From NCBI GenBank assembly GCA_019415645.1, contig DXYV01000012.1, forward strand, positions 16,320 to 80,319: a stretch of 64,000 nucleotides of DNA, written 5' to 3'. The notes under the pieces were generated by a model. It ran no database searches. It was not told the origin of the DNA and worked only from the letters and a program-made list of their open reading frames with translations. Positions 8,485 through 16,303 of the stretch are shown in pieces (positions within the stretch are counted from its first letter, which is position 1; every line of letters starts with the position of its first letter). Source of the stretch: Clostridiales bacterium (lineage in GTDB: Bacteria; Bacillota; Clostridia; Oscillospirales; Oscillospiraceae). Both the position numbers and the translations under genes were made by a program.

Positions 8485-9321
8485 TTATGTATCGGCCCCG
8501 GAATCCGGCGCAGCGGAGGGATCCGCAGCGTCCGAAGCATCCGAGGCGCTCGGAAGCAGGATAAGCTGGGTGAGCTGACCGTCCGACGTGACCGAGGCGA
8601 TCACGTCGCCGCCCTGGGCCAGGTCGGCGCTGGTGCTTTCCACCAGTACCCCGTCCTGAAGCTGATAAAGGGAGACCGTATCGGTCAGGGCAAAGGATTC
8701 CGTGGTGTCGCCCAGCGTATAGGAAGTAAGGTCGATGCCGGTATAATTCAGGACCGACGCCGCCGTCTCATCGGCGGACTGATACCAGGTCAGATCAAGA
8801 CTGTCCTCTGTCAGGGCCGCCACCTGGGCCAGCCGGTCGGTCCGGTCTTCACCGTAGCTTTGCACGATGACCTGGGACAGCGCGCCGGTATCGGCGACAT
8901 AGGCAAACAGCAGAACACTGCCCGGGGCCACATCCTCCAGCGCGGCCGCGGTCATCTCACCGGTCTCGCTGTCCAGATAGTACAGCAGGTCGGTCCCGTC
9001 CAGGGAGAGCGCCGCCGTCTCGGCGGAGAGCGTGCAGCTGCTCAAGTCAAAGCCGGCGGTATCTCCGGTGAATTCCGTGGCGCCGTCCGACGCGGAGGCG
9101 TAGAGCTGCACCGTTGCCTCCGAACCGTCCAGCGCAAGCACCTTGCCGGCCTGGTAAGCGGTCGAGGTCTCCTCCGCAGACGAGGCGGACGGGGAAACCG
9201 TTTCTTCTGCGGCGGCGCTCGGGGACTCGGACGTGTCGCTGGTTGAGGTGGAACAGCCAGCCAGCAGGCCGGCGCACAGAGCAAGCGCCAGCGTGATGGA
9301 AAGAGAATTTTTCTTTTTCAT
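8485..9321 (-). CDS. Putative lipoprotein of unknown function
   Basis: The protein has 278 residues. An N-terminal signal with lipobox LLAGC predicts membrane-anchored export. A Ser/Ala/Glu-rich low-complexity linker follows (residues 25-60), then about 200 residues of beta-rich sequence with Asp/Thr/Ser bias and an acidic C-terminal tail. I recognise no named family. The start at 9321 has GGAGG upstream; the frame is open further (to 9687) but without a ribosome site. It lies downstream of the sensor kinase and may belong to its regulon, because a GTGAAC-N5-GTGAAC direct repeat sits about 110 bp upstream. Confidence 0.75.
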   Translation of the reverse strand: MKKKNSLSITLALALCAGLLAGCSTSTSDTSESPSAAAEETVSPSASSAEETSTAYQAGKVLALDGSEATVQLYASASDGATEFTGDTAGFDLSSCTLSAETAALSLDGTDLLYYLDSETGEMTAAALEDVAPGSVLLFAYVADTGALSQVIVQSYGEDRTDRLAQVAALTEDSLDLTWYQSADETAASVLNYTGIDLTSYTLGDTTESFALTDTVSLYQLQDGVLVESTSADLAQGGDVIASVTSDGQLTQLILLPSASDASDAADPSAAPDSGADT

Positions 9322-9433
9322 ATCATAGAACCTCCAAACGAGAAAAAATCGGAGGGCCAGACGGCCTGTGTAGGCGTCTGCCGTCCGTGTGCTTAGGATA
9401 GCCGGACGACTTAAAATTTCCCTAAAAAAGCCG

Positions 9434-9450
9434 GTGAACGGCCTGTGAAC
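9434..9450 (-). promoter_or_regulatory. Candidate OmpR-type direct-repeat operator, lipoprotein promoter
   Basis: Two GTGAAC hexamers are 11 bp apart on the plus strand (GTTCAC-N5-GTTCAC toward the gene). The same arrangement occurs at 11470-11486 and 12444-12460. An 11-bp period is typical of winged-helix response regulators. No clear -10 lies 10 bp downstream; a TATCCT lies about 33 bp further. Confidence 0.5.
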
Positions 9451-9469
9451 AAATCCGGGGCGGACCGTT

Positions 9470-10759
9470 TCAGCTCCGCCCCGAATCTGCCGGCGTGGCC
9501 GTAGCTTTGCGCTGCTTCCCAGGGGAGCGGAAGCAGGCGGTAAACTGAATCTGGGTGCCGTCCTGCGTACAGCAGGCCCGAATCTGCCCTCCGTGGGCCT
9601 CCACGATGGACTTGGCCATGGACAGGCCGATTCCGCTGCCGCCGGTGTGGCGGGAGCGGGACGGGTCCGCCCGGTAGAAACGGTCAAACAGGTGCTCCAG
9701 CTCCTCCCGTGCCAGGGGATAACAGGTGTTGCAGGTCTCCAGGAAAATGCTGCGCCGCTGCCGGAACAGGCGGAATCGAATGGTGCTGGCCGGAACGGAA
9801 TATTGCAGCGCGTTATCCAGCAGAATGGAGATCAGGCGCTGAATGGCGGCCTCATCTCCATAGAGGCAGAGCTGGTCCTCCACCTCTGCCTTCAGGGTCT
9901 TGCCCTGGGCGGCGGCCCGGGGGCGGAGGGAGTCGAGGATGTCCCAGGCGCTCTGGGTCAGGGAGAACAGGGCGCGCTCCGGATAGGGGTTCTCCTCATC
10001 CAGCCGGGCGAGGGAGACCAGATCGGAGACCAGCCGCCGCAGGCGGTGGGCCTCCTGGTCCAGACTGTGTAGCCACTCGTTGTCCGGGTCGTCCATGCGC
10101 AGCACGTCGGAGATCGCCAGAATGGCGGTCAGGGGCGTTTTGATCTCGTGGCTGGCGTCGGTAATAAAGCGCTTCTGCCGCTCTACGCTCTGCACTGTGG
10201 GCTGAATGGCCCGCTTGGAGAACAGGAAGAGCAGCAGCGCAGTAGTCAGCAGGACGACGGCCGCCCCCACGGCGGAAATCAGCGCGACGTTCCGGATATT
10301 GCGCAGCTGAAGGCTGCAGTCCAGAAAGATTAGCAGATAGCCGTCCTCCCGGGCGCAGCGGTAAAAGCGGTAGTGGTCTATGTAGCCGAACGCCGCGCTG
10401 CTGTTCATGGCCTGTTCAAAATACCCGGCAGCGTCGATCTGACTGACCGCGTTGATAAAATCCAGCTGGAGCCCCACCATGGAGCGGTCCTGGTCCGCCC
10501 AGATGAGAAAGTAGCGCGTCTCGTCCCGAGTCTCCTCCGTGATGGGGTAGTCCCAGGGCATTGCGGGCCGGGTCTCTCCTGATTCGGAATAGGCGGGAAT
10601 CTCCCCTTCGTTGGCGGCGATGGAGGTGAGGAGCTGGTCCAGGGCGGAGGTGGAGATGGAATAATAGGCCGCGTTCAGCCCCAGAACAAACACCAACAGG
10701 ACGGCGGCCAGAGACGCGGCCGCCACCAGGATAAATTTCCAGCGCAGCCGTCTCAGCAT
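9470..10759 (-). CDS. Two-component sensor histidine kinase
   Basis: The kinase has 429 residues. Transmembrane segment 1 is near residues 9-31, an extracytoplasmic sensor region covers about 32-155, and segment 2 is near 157-181. The HisKA phospho-acceptor motif ASHEIKTP has its histidine at residue 204. The ATPase domain has an N-box ISILLDNALQY, FDRFYRAD and a G-box GGSGIGLSMAK. It overlaps the end of the response regulator gene by 7 nt, so the two are translationally coupled. The signal is unknown. The nearby lipoprotein and orphan ABC ATPase are plausible targets. Confidence 0.95.
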   Translation of the reverse strand: MLRRLRWKFILVAAASLAAVLLVFVLGLNAAYYSISTSALDQLLTSIAANEGEIPAYSESGETRPAMPWDYPITEETRDETRYFLIWADQDRSMVGLQLDFINAVSQIDAAGYFEQAMNSSAAFGYIDHYRFYRCAREDGYLLIFLDCSLQLRNIRNVALISAVGAAVVLLTTALLLFLFSKRAIQPTVQSVERQKRFITDASHEIKTPLTAILAISDVLRMDDPDNEWLHSLDQEAHRLRRLVSDLVSLARLDEENPYPERALFSLTQSAWDILDSLRPRAAAQGKTLKAEVEDQLCLYGDEAAIQRLISILLDNALQYSVPASTIRFRLFRQRRSIFLETCNTCYPLAREELEHLFDRFYRADPSRSRHTGGSGIGLSMAKSIVEAHGGQIRACCTQDGTQIQFTACFRSPGKQRKATATPADSGRS

Positions 10760-11430
10760 GGAATGGCCTCCAGCATATAGCCCGCCCCGCGTACGGAGCG
10801 GATCTCCGCCCGGACCTTCAGGCGGGTCATCTTCCGGCGCAGATAGGCAATATTGGTCCAGACCACGTTGATCTCCGTATCGGAATCCCAGCCCCAGATC
10901 CGCTCCATCAGCTGCTCCGAGGAAAAAATGTGATGCGGGCTGCGCATCAGCAGCTCCATGATCTGAAACTCTTTGTTGGTCAGCCGGAGGACCCCATGGG
11001 TGGAGCCCAGCTCATAGGCCGAGCAGTTGAGTGTCAGATCCTCGAAGGTCAGCAGGTCGGGGGTGAACTGCTCCCGGCGGCGCAGCATGGCCCGCACCCG
11101 CGCCAGCAGCTCGGAACTGGCAAAGGGCTTGGGGAGATAGTCGTCCGCACCGGCGTCCAGACCGGCCACCCGGTCGGACAGCTCCGCCTTGGCTGTAAGC
11201 AGCAGCACCGGGGTGGACAGCCCGGCCCGCCGGAGGGCCATCAGCACCGCGATTCCGTCCTGACCGGGCATCATAATATCCAGCACCGCGCCGTCATAGC
11301 TCCCAGTCAGGAGATACTCCAGCGCATCCGTGCCGTTGTCCACCCAATCCACACTGTATTTACTGCGCTCCAGAATCAGTTTCAGCGCTTTTCCGATTTC
11401 CCGCTCATCTTCCGCGACCAAAAGCCGCAT
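10753..11430 (-). CDS. OmpR-family response regulator
   Basis: The regulator has 225 residues. The receiver domain has acidic residues in VAEDE, phospho-acceptor Asp51 in VLDIMMPG, and switch Thr/Lys in LLTAKAE and LPKPF. The C-terminal winged helix (LTNKEFQIMELLM, RRKMTRL, SVRGAGYML) is of OmpR/PhoB type. The ATG at 11430 has AGAAGG at good spacing; a GTG three codons upstream is less likely. A direct repeat (11470-11486) ends 10 bp before a TATACT -10 box (11454-11459), the geometry of an activated OmpR-type promoter, which suggests autoregulation. Confidence 0.95.
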   Translation of the reverse strand: MRLLVAEDEREIGKALKLILERSKYSVDWVDNGTDALEYLLTGSYDGAVLDIMMPGQDGIAVLMALRRAGLSTPVLLLTAKAELSDRVAGLDAGADDYLPKPFASSELLARVRAMLRRREQFTPDLLTFEDLTLNCSAYELGSTHGVLRLTNKEFQIMELLMRSPHHIFSSEQLMERIWGWDSDTEINVVWTNIAYLRRKMTRLKVRAEIRSVRGAGYMLEAIPC

Positions 11431-11453
11431 GGCAAACACCTTCTTTCCCCGTC

Positions 11454-11486
11454 AGTATAGCGCGCCCGGATGAATGGACCGTGAAC
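11454..11486 (-). promoter_or_regulatory. Response-regulator promoter with direct-repeat operator
   Basis: ATGAAT-N5-GTGAAC (11470-11486, plus strand) replaces a -35 element exactly 10 bp upstream of TATACT (11454-11459, minus strand). This spacing is known from PhoB/OmpR-type activated promoters. Confidence 0.55.
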
Positions 11487-11518
11487 AGACGGATTTCTTC
11501 ATAAAAGCTTTACAAAAT

Positions 11519-11544
11519 GCGCCCCCGGAGAACTCCGGGGGCGC
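11519..11544 (-). terminator. Terminator of the ABC ATPase gene
   Basis: A perfect 12-bp GC stem with a 2-nt loop is followed on the minus strand by ATTTTG. It lies 22 bp past the stop of the gene at 11566. Confidence 0.7.
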
Positions 11545-11565
11545 GAATCTATTCAAAACTGCGGG

Positions 11566-12318
11566 TCAGGCGGCGGCCAGACGCCGATCCTCACAGATAC
11601 GTCCTTCCCGAATTTGAATCAGCCGTTCCGCACGCGCGGCAAGGGCGCGGTCGTGGGTGACCAGAAGAACGGTGACACCCGCATGATTCATCTGCTGGAA
11701 GATGCGGAAAATGGCCTCGCCGGTCTCTAAATCCAGGGCGGCCGTGGGTTCGTCGGCCAGGACCAGCGTGGGATTACGGACCATGGCCCGCGCGATGGAC
11801 ACCCGCTGCCGCTGGCCACCGGACAGCTGATCGGGGAGCCAGTCGGCGTGGTCGGCCAGCCCCACCCGGCGCAGGGCCCGGGCGGCCCGCCGGCGCCGCT
11901 CCGCGGGGTGGAACTGGCGCGGACTCAGCGGTGCCGCCACCAGCTCCCACACCGGGAGCCGGCAGTTCAGGGCGTCCTGCTGGGGGATGAACGCGATCTT
12001 GTGGTCACGGAGATGGGCAAGGGCCTTGGGCAGAGCCTCTTCCACCGGGGCATCCTCAAAGAGATACCGGCCGCTGCTGGGGGACTCCTGGCAGCTTAAA
12101 ATCCGCATCAGAGTAGATTTGCCGCAGCCGGATGCGCCGATGATCCCAACAAATTCACCTCGTCTGATCTCCAGTGAGATGTCCTCCAGCACCCGGTAAG
12201 GGGGACGCGCGTCCGGCTCATAAACTTTGGATATGTGTTCCAGGCGGAGCAATACATTCCCGCCGGAGGCAGCGCCCTTGGAATACGGAGCGGAAAGGGT
12301 CGTGGCAATCGTTTTCAT
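11566..12318 (-). CDS. LolD/MacB-type ABC transporter ATP-binding protein, without a permease gene
   Basis: This 250-residue ATPase has Walker A GASGCGKST, Q-loop IPQQDALN, signature LSGGQRQRVSIARAMV, Walker B LVLADEPTAALD and an H-loop histidine in LLVTHD. Sequence around ADEPTAALD places it in the LolD/FtsE/MacB group that powers lipoprotein or antimicrobial-peptide transporters. No permease lies next to it, which is odd; the partner must be elsewhere or was lost. AGGAGG precedes the ATG. A GTGAAC-N5-GTAAAA repeat upstream links it to the two-component system. Confidence 0.9.
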   Translation of the reverse strand: MKTIATTLSAPYSKGAASGGNVLLRLEHISKVYEPDARPPYRVLEDISLEIRRGEFVGIIGASGCGKSTLMRILSCQESPSSGRYLFEDAPVEEALPKALAHLRDHKIAFIPQQDALNCRLPVWELVAAPLSPRQFHPAERRRRAARALRRVGLADHADWLPDQLSGGQRQRVSIARAMVRNPTLVLADEPTAALDLETGEAIFRIFQQMNHAGVTVLLVTHDRALAARAERLIQIREGRICEDRRLAAA

Positions 12319-12657
12319 CAGAAACCTCCTGTTCTGTCGTTAGGTGAGTGTGTCTGGAAAAGGGCCGAAACCGAAGCGGGAGCGCCTCGCCGGCCTCTGG
12401 TCCTACGATAAGAGCGGCGCTTTAACTGCATCTAAAATAATCCGTGAACGGTTTGTAAAACCGGCAGACTCCTCCGGAACGAGGGGGCCGGGAGAAAAGT
12501 CTCCTTTGTCAAGAACGCCACAAAGGCCCTCCCTGCGCATCCTGAGCAGGGGGCCTCGGGAGGTACCTCTCCGTGCGCGATGAGCGGAACATCCGGAGGT
12601 TTCAAGGCATTCCCGCGCCAGGTCTCCGAGATTTAGAATGTTATATTTTTAACTTAT
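12319..12657. other. Gene-free region between the ABC ATPase and alcohol dehydrogenase
   Basis: I see no credible gene on either strand. It holds the direct-repeat site at 12444-12460 near the ABC ATPase and some GC-rich imperfect hairpins around 12520-12560. It turns sharply AT-rich at about 12630, where the dehydrogenase promoter begins. Confidence 0.6.
12444..12460 (-). promoter_or_regulatory. Candidate OmpR-type direct-repeat operator, ABC ATPase promoter
   Basis: GTGAAC-N5-GTAAAA (TTTTAC-N5-GTTCAC toward the gene) has the same 11-bp period as the sites at 9434 and 11470. A possible -10, TTAGAT or TATTTT, begins within 10 bp downstream on the minus strand. Confidence 0.45.
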
Positions 12658-12676
12658 TTGTGATAAAAATAACGAA
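12658..12676 (+). promoter_or_regulatory. Rex-like operator upstream of the alcohol dehydrogenase
   Basis: TTGTGATAAAAATAACGAA is an imperfect dyad resembling the clostridial redox repressor Rex site (TTGTTAA-N4-TTAACAA). It lies about 30 bp upstream of the -35 box of a fermentative alcohol dehydrogenase, a typical Rex target. The match is partial, and a larger TTAACT...AGTTAA dyad surrounds it. Confidence 0.35.
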
Positions 12677-12708
12677 ATTTTAGTTAAAAAATAAACTTTC
12701 GAAACCTA

Positions 12709-12737
12709 TTGACGGATGATTAGGGGGCTGATATACT
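12709..12737 (+). promoter_or_regulatory. Sigma-A promoter of the alcohol dehydrogenase
   Basis: TTGACG (12709-12714) and TATACT (12732-12737) are separated by 17 bp in an AT-rich block 64 bp upstream of the start codon. Confidence 0.85.
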
Positions 12738-12800
12738 TTGATCCATCATCCGGCGCCCCTCCAGGGACGCCACCTATCACGCTAAAGGAGGAACCCTACC

Positions 12801-13958
12801 ATGTCTACTTATTATTTTCTGCCCACCCGCAACGTATTTGGCGAAGGCGCGGTGAACGAGGCAGGTGCGCTGCTGGGCAGCTTGCATGTCAGCCACGCCA
12901 TGATCGTCACCGACAAGTTCCTGGCCCAGTCGGGCATGGCGGATCGCGTCAGTCAGATTTTGGCCGATTCGGGCATCCAGTCCGTGATTTTTGACGGAGC
13001 CGAGCCCAACCCCACGGACAAGAATGTGGAGGCCGGCGTGGCATTTTTCCATGCCAATGGCTGTGACTCCATCATCTCTCTGGGTGGCGGCTCCTCCCAC
13101 GATTGTGCCAAGGGCATCGGCCTGGTGGCCAGCAACGGCGGCAAGATTCACGATTATGAGGGCGTGGATAAGGCGTCCAAGGACATGGTCCCCCTTATGG
13201 CCATTAACACCACCGCCGGCACCGCGTCGGAGATCACCCGTTTCTGCATCATCACCGACACCACCCGCAAGGTGAAAATGGCCATCGTGGACTGGCGCGT
13301 CACCCCCAAGATCGCCGTCAACGATCCGGAGCTGATGAAGGGTATGCCCGCTTCGCTGACCGCCGCCACCGGCATGGACGCCATGACCCACGCCATCGAG
13401 GCCTATGTCTCCACCGACGCCAACGTGCTGACCGACTCCGCCGCGCTGATGGCGGTGAAGATGATCTATCAGTATCTGCCCAAGGCGGTGGCCAACGGCG
13501 TGTATATGAAGGCCCGGGATAAGATGGCCTACGCCCAGTATCTGGCTGGTATCGCCTTCAACAACGCCTCTCTGGGCTATGTCCATGCCATGGCCCACCA
13601 GCTGGGCGGCTACTATAACCTTCCCCACGGCGTCTGCAATGCGATTCTGCTGCCCTATGTGGAGGAGTTCAACCTCATCGGCAACCTGAACCGCTTCCGC
13701 GACCTGGCCGAGGCCATGGGCGAGCAGATTCAGGGGCTGTCCACCGGAGACGCCGCGGCCAAGGCCATCCAGGCCATCCGTACCATCAGCCGTCAGGTGG
13801 GTATCCCCGCCAATCTGAAGATGCTGGGCGTCAAGCCGGAGGATTTCGAGATCATGGCGGAGAATGCCATGAAGGACGTGTGCTGCCTGACCAATCCCCG
13901 CAAGGCCACCAAGGAGCAAATCATCGAGATCTACCGCCGGGCTTACGAGGGCGAATAA
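12801..13958 (+). CDS. Iron-containing (type III) alcohol dehydrogenase
   Basis: This cytoplasmic NAD(P)-dependent alcohol dehydrogenase of 385 residues belongs to the YiaY/DhaT/AdhB group, which reduces aldehydes to alcohols to regenerate NAD. Nucleotide-binding GGGSSHDCAKG lies near residue 98. Metal ligands are the Asp and His in TGMDAMTHAIEAY and the histidines in YVHAMAHQLGGYYNLPHG. AAAGGAGG precedes the ATG. It is a single-gene unit with its own promoter, a possible Rex operator and a strong terminator, which fits redox-controlled fermentation. Confidence 0.95.
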   Translation: MSTYYFLPTRNVFGEGAVNEAGALLGSLHVSHAMIVTDKFLAQSGMADRVSQILADSGIQSVIFDGAEPNPTDKNVEAGVAFFHANGCDSIISLGGGSSHDCAKGIGLVASNGGKIHDYEGVDKASKDMVPLMAINTTAGTASEITRFCIITDTTRKVKMAIVDWRVTPKIAVNDPELMKGMPASLTAATGMDAMTHAIEAYVSTDANVLTDSAALMAVKMIYQYLPKAVANGVYMKARDKMAYAQYLAGIAFNNASLGYVHAMAHQLGGYYNLPHGVCNAILLPYVEEFNLIGNLNRFRDLAEAMGEQIQGLSTGDAAAKAIQAIRTISRQVGIPANLKMLGVKPEDFEIMAENAMKDVCCLTNPRKATKEQIIEIYRRAYEGE

Positions 13959-13965
13959 CCCCTGA

Positions 13966-14006
13966 AAAAACGGGAGAGACCGGACCATCCGGCCTCTCCC
14001 GTTTTT
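13966..14006 (+). terminator. Terminator of the alcohol dehydrogenase
   Basis: A stem of about 17 bp with one mismatch (13966-13983 with 13989-14006) starts in A and ends in TTTTT, directly after the stop. Confidence 0.9.
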
Positions 14007-14120
14007 GGCTTTTGTCCTCCCGCCTGTTTCCACCGAAGGGGCTTTCACGTCGTCCAACTGATGCAGCTCCGCTTCACGTGAACTGTCCCCCTCCGGTGCA
14101 TCCCCGCGGAGGGGCGAATC

Positions 14121-14933
14121 TCATACCGCTTTGAGATAGAACGAATAGTGTGCGGTCCCGCCAAACCCGCTTTCGGTGTCCCACTGTGCCACAACTTCAT
14201 AGATATGACCGCCGGATTTGAGCGCTATTGCAGTTCCGTCCCACTCCACCGGTTCCCCTTTGGCCGCGGGATTGGACCAATCCGCATCGCTCCAGCTCTG
14301 GACGCTTACGATGGCGTCGGGCGCTTCCGCGAAGCTCAGCGTCGCGGTCCTCTCCGTCGTTTCCAGCCGAAGCAGCCATTCTTTACAGTCCAAAGGATGT
14401 GGACTGTCCGCTTCGACCCCTGTAACCGTCCCATCGGCGTGTTTGCGCTGCCAGGAGTAAGCTCCCAGCAAAGCCCCAACCGAAGTTTTCGCACTGACCA
14501 CCGCCAATGCCGGCGGTTCTTCCAAAAGAACGGCGGCTGTTCCGGCTTGCAGCAATTCGTTGGCATACCGGTTCAGCGCCTCGCAGGGCTCATATTCGGT
14601 CCGATAGCCCACACCGTCAATCACCAGAAACGGGTTATATGCCATGATGCTGGTCTGCGTGCCATCCGTCATGGTCAGGGTCACGATAACGCCCTGCCCC
14701 GCGTACTCCGTGTAAGAGGAATCCTCCTCATAAATCACCACATCCTTCAAAAGTTCCACCAGTTCATGGAGATCTTCAATTTGGAGCGTCGTGTCAGGCG
14801 GCGTCAACTGCACCGTCGCCGATAAGACTTCCGTCGTATCCAGCTCTTTATACGGCCTTGTGCCCGCAGCAGAACATCCGGCCAGGCCCAGCACGCTCCC
14901 CAGCGCCAAGATCCATGCAAGCAGCTTCTTCAT
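14121..14933 (-). CDS. Putative lipoprotein of unknown function
   Basis: The protein has 270 residues with signal peptide and lipobox GLAGC at about residue 20, so it is probably anchored to the outer face of the membrane. The mature part is a soluble alpha/beta sequence with repeated short beta segments (VIVTLTMTDGTQTSIM, ATLSFAEAPDAIVSV). I recognise no family. GAAAGGGG lies upstream of the ATG. The 190 bp between it and the tRNA-Leu promoter show no gene. Confidence 0.75.
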   Translation of the reverse strand: MKKLLAWILALGSVLGLAGCSAAGTRPYKELDTTEVLSATVQLTPPDTTLQIEDLHELVELLKDVVIYEEDSSYTEYAGQGVIVTLTMTDGTQTSIMAYNPFLVIDGVGYRTEYEPCEALNRYANELLQAGTAAVLLEEPPALAVVSAKTSVGALLGAYSWQRKHADGTVTGVEADSPHPLDCKEWLLRLETTERTATLSFAEAPDAIVSVQSWSDADWSNPAAKGEPVEWDGTAIALKSGGHIYEVVAQWDTESGFGGTAHYSFYLKAV

Positions 14934-15131
14934 TTCAGACGCCCCTTTCGTTTTTCGCTCGCTTACTTATTCAGACGCAAAAAAATCGGCCCAGTTCCCT
15001 GCCCACGTTACAAACAGGATTTTGATTGGCTACAAAAAGAGAGCGGATACGACATCTCTTCTCTCCCCCGCCAAACTTAACGCTTCTTTCATTATGGTCG
15101 CTCAGACAAAAAAGGAAAGCGTGTTTTAGGC

Positions 15132-15160
15132 TTGACAAACCGGCCGTTTCTTCTTATAAT
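15132..15160 (+). promoter_or_regulatory. Promoter of tRNA-Leu
   Basis: Consensus TTGACA (15132-15137) and TATAAT (15155-15160) with a 17-bp spacer lie 32 bp before the tRNA. Confidence 0.92.
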
Positions 15161-15192
15161 AGATAAGCACGCAAGAAATAAGTGCAAAAAAT

Positions 15193-15278
15193 GCGGGCGT
15201 GCTGGAACTGGTAGACTGGCAAGCTTGAGGTGCTTGTGTCCCATGGACGTACGGGTTCGAGTCCCGTCGCCCGCACCA
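15193..15278 (+). tRNA. tRNA-Leu (anticodon GAG)
   Basis: The tRNA is 86 nt including an encoded CCA. The acceptor GCGGGCG pairs with CGCCCGC. The anticodon arm is CAAGC-TTGAGGT-GCTTG with anticodon GAG. A long variable arm and T-arm GGGTTCGAGTCCC are present. The long variable arm marks a class II tRNA. Confidence 0.95.
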
Positions 15279-15317
15279 CAAAAAAGGACATCTGCTTTGC
15301 AGATGTCCTTTTTTGTG
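15279..15317 (+). terminator. Terminator of tRNA-Leu
   Basis: A stem of 17-19 bp (left arm begins in the CCA end, right arm 15299-15317) with TTTTTT overlaps the tRNA 3' end. Its core GGACATCTGC/GCAGATGTCC recurs in the hairpin at 18031-18071. Confidence 0.9.
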
Positions 15318-15356
15318 GGTTCCGCCGCCGCAGGGCAGCTCCACCCTTCGGGATTA

Positions 15357-15465
15357 AAATGCTCGGGGCGGCGGAGCCGCCCCTGCACCGAGGTTTTGCC
15401 TGCGGCAAAACGCTCGTACGGCGCACCCGCGCCGCCGGCCAGAAGGCCGGTTGGGTTGGTTCTCC
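15357..15465 (-). repeat. Three-hairpin dispersed repeat, copy A
   Basis: Read on the minus strand it aligns end to end with the copy at 18318-18432: AACCGGCC-TCTGGCCGGCGGCGCG, then GAGCGTTTTGCC...GGCAAAACCTCGG, then a GGGGCGG...CCGCCCC hairpin, then GAGCATTTTAAT. It lies in the 390-bp gene-free stretch between tRNA-Leu and the anti-sigma gene. Confidence 0.85.
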
Positions 15466-15510
15466 TATACCTTTTCGAGATTTCAAAATATCGATTTTAG
15501 CCGTTCCCTC

Positions 15511-15549
15511 CAAAAAGAGAGACATGACATATGTCGTGTCTCTCTTTTG
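15511..15549. terminator. Hairpin at the far edge of repeat copy A
   Basis: A stem of about 19 bp with near-complete pairing (15511-15530 with 15531-15549) has A and T flanks and is preceded by GCCGTTCCCTCC. A very similar GCCGTCCCGTCC context precedes the hairpin at 18031, so it may belong to the repeat element. On the minus strand it could terminate the sigma/anti-sigma transcript. Confidence 0.6.
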
Positions 15550-15664
15550 GGTTTCGCCGCGCAAAGGCCTGCTTCCTCTCAGACACCCGCTCGTATCTCG
15601 TATTTCTGAGGTGTCACATACGAAAGGTTTGTTTTCAAAAACAGTCTGCGCTTGTCCCTCCATA

Positions 15665-16303
15665 TTACACCGTCTCCGCTATCATCGCGGTCCATTCCTC
15701 CACCGCAGCGCCAGAGGAGATGCTGAGCGAATACGAGAAGCCGTTCGCCGACCAGATTGCCAAGGTATAGCGGCCCGAGTTTCCTTTCAGAATCACTGTA
15801 ATGTCGCCTACGGTAAGCTCACTGGTCGTATCGTAGAGGTTTGAGTCCCCCGAGTTGTCCTCGTCTCCCGCGCTTTTTCGAAAGACGGCTTCTTCGTGGT
15901 CGCTATGGTATTGAATTTCGGCCAGTTCTCCCCAATAGGCCGTATAAAGTATTTCTGACGGTTCAAAGGGAAGGCTTTTTACATCGGCCACCTCAAATCC
16001 CACGAGTCCTGCCAACTCTTCCGCAGAGGCAGCTTCCACGATGTCAGGCACAACCTGGACTCCGGATGGCAGAGGCGGTTCGGACACCGGTCCAGAGATT
16101 CGCGTCGCTCCCCACATACCTGCCACAAGGAGAACAAAGCATGCCGCCAACGGCACAAACTTTCGATATTTTTGGAACTGCGTGACCTTTGCCGGAGGGG
16201 CAGCGACCGTTTCGGTTTGAATGCGGTTGAGAATCCTCAGCTTCATTTCCTCCGTTACTTCGATTTGATCCATAATCTCCTCATAGGCTTTCTTCAAAGT
16301 CAT
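15665..16303 (-). CDS. Membrane-anchored anti-sigma factor with DUF4367-like C-terminal domain
   Basis: The protein has 212 residues. The N-terminal 45 form a cytoplasmic helical segment (EEIMDQIEVTEEMKLRILNRI) fit to bind a sigma factor. A single transmembrane helix lies near residues 48-66 (FVPLAACFVLLVAGMWG). The outer C-terminal domain of about 125 residues has the motif RKSAGDEDNSGDSNLY and TVILKGNSGRYTLAIW. That domain is clearly homologous to the end of the secreted protein at 16980-17876. The start overlaps the sigma gene by 23 nt, so the pair is translationally coupled. Family naming is from pattern recognition. Confidence 0.8.
   Translation of the reverse strand: MTLKKAYEEIMDQIEVTEEMKLRILNRIQTETVAAPPAKVTQFQKYRKFVPLAACFVLLVAGMWGATRISGPVSEPPLPSGVQVVPDIVEAASAEELAGLVGFEVADVKSLPFEPSEILYTAYWGELAEIQYHSDHEEAVFRKSAGDEDNSGDSNLYDTTSELTVGDITVILKGNSGRYTLAIWSANGFSYSLSISSGAAVEEWTAMIAETV

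Noticed and set aside
9322..9687. An N-terminal extension of the lipoprotein gene at 8485
   Set aside because: The added residues are Arg/Pro-rich. The lipobox signal peptide and GGAGG site fix the start at 9321.
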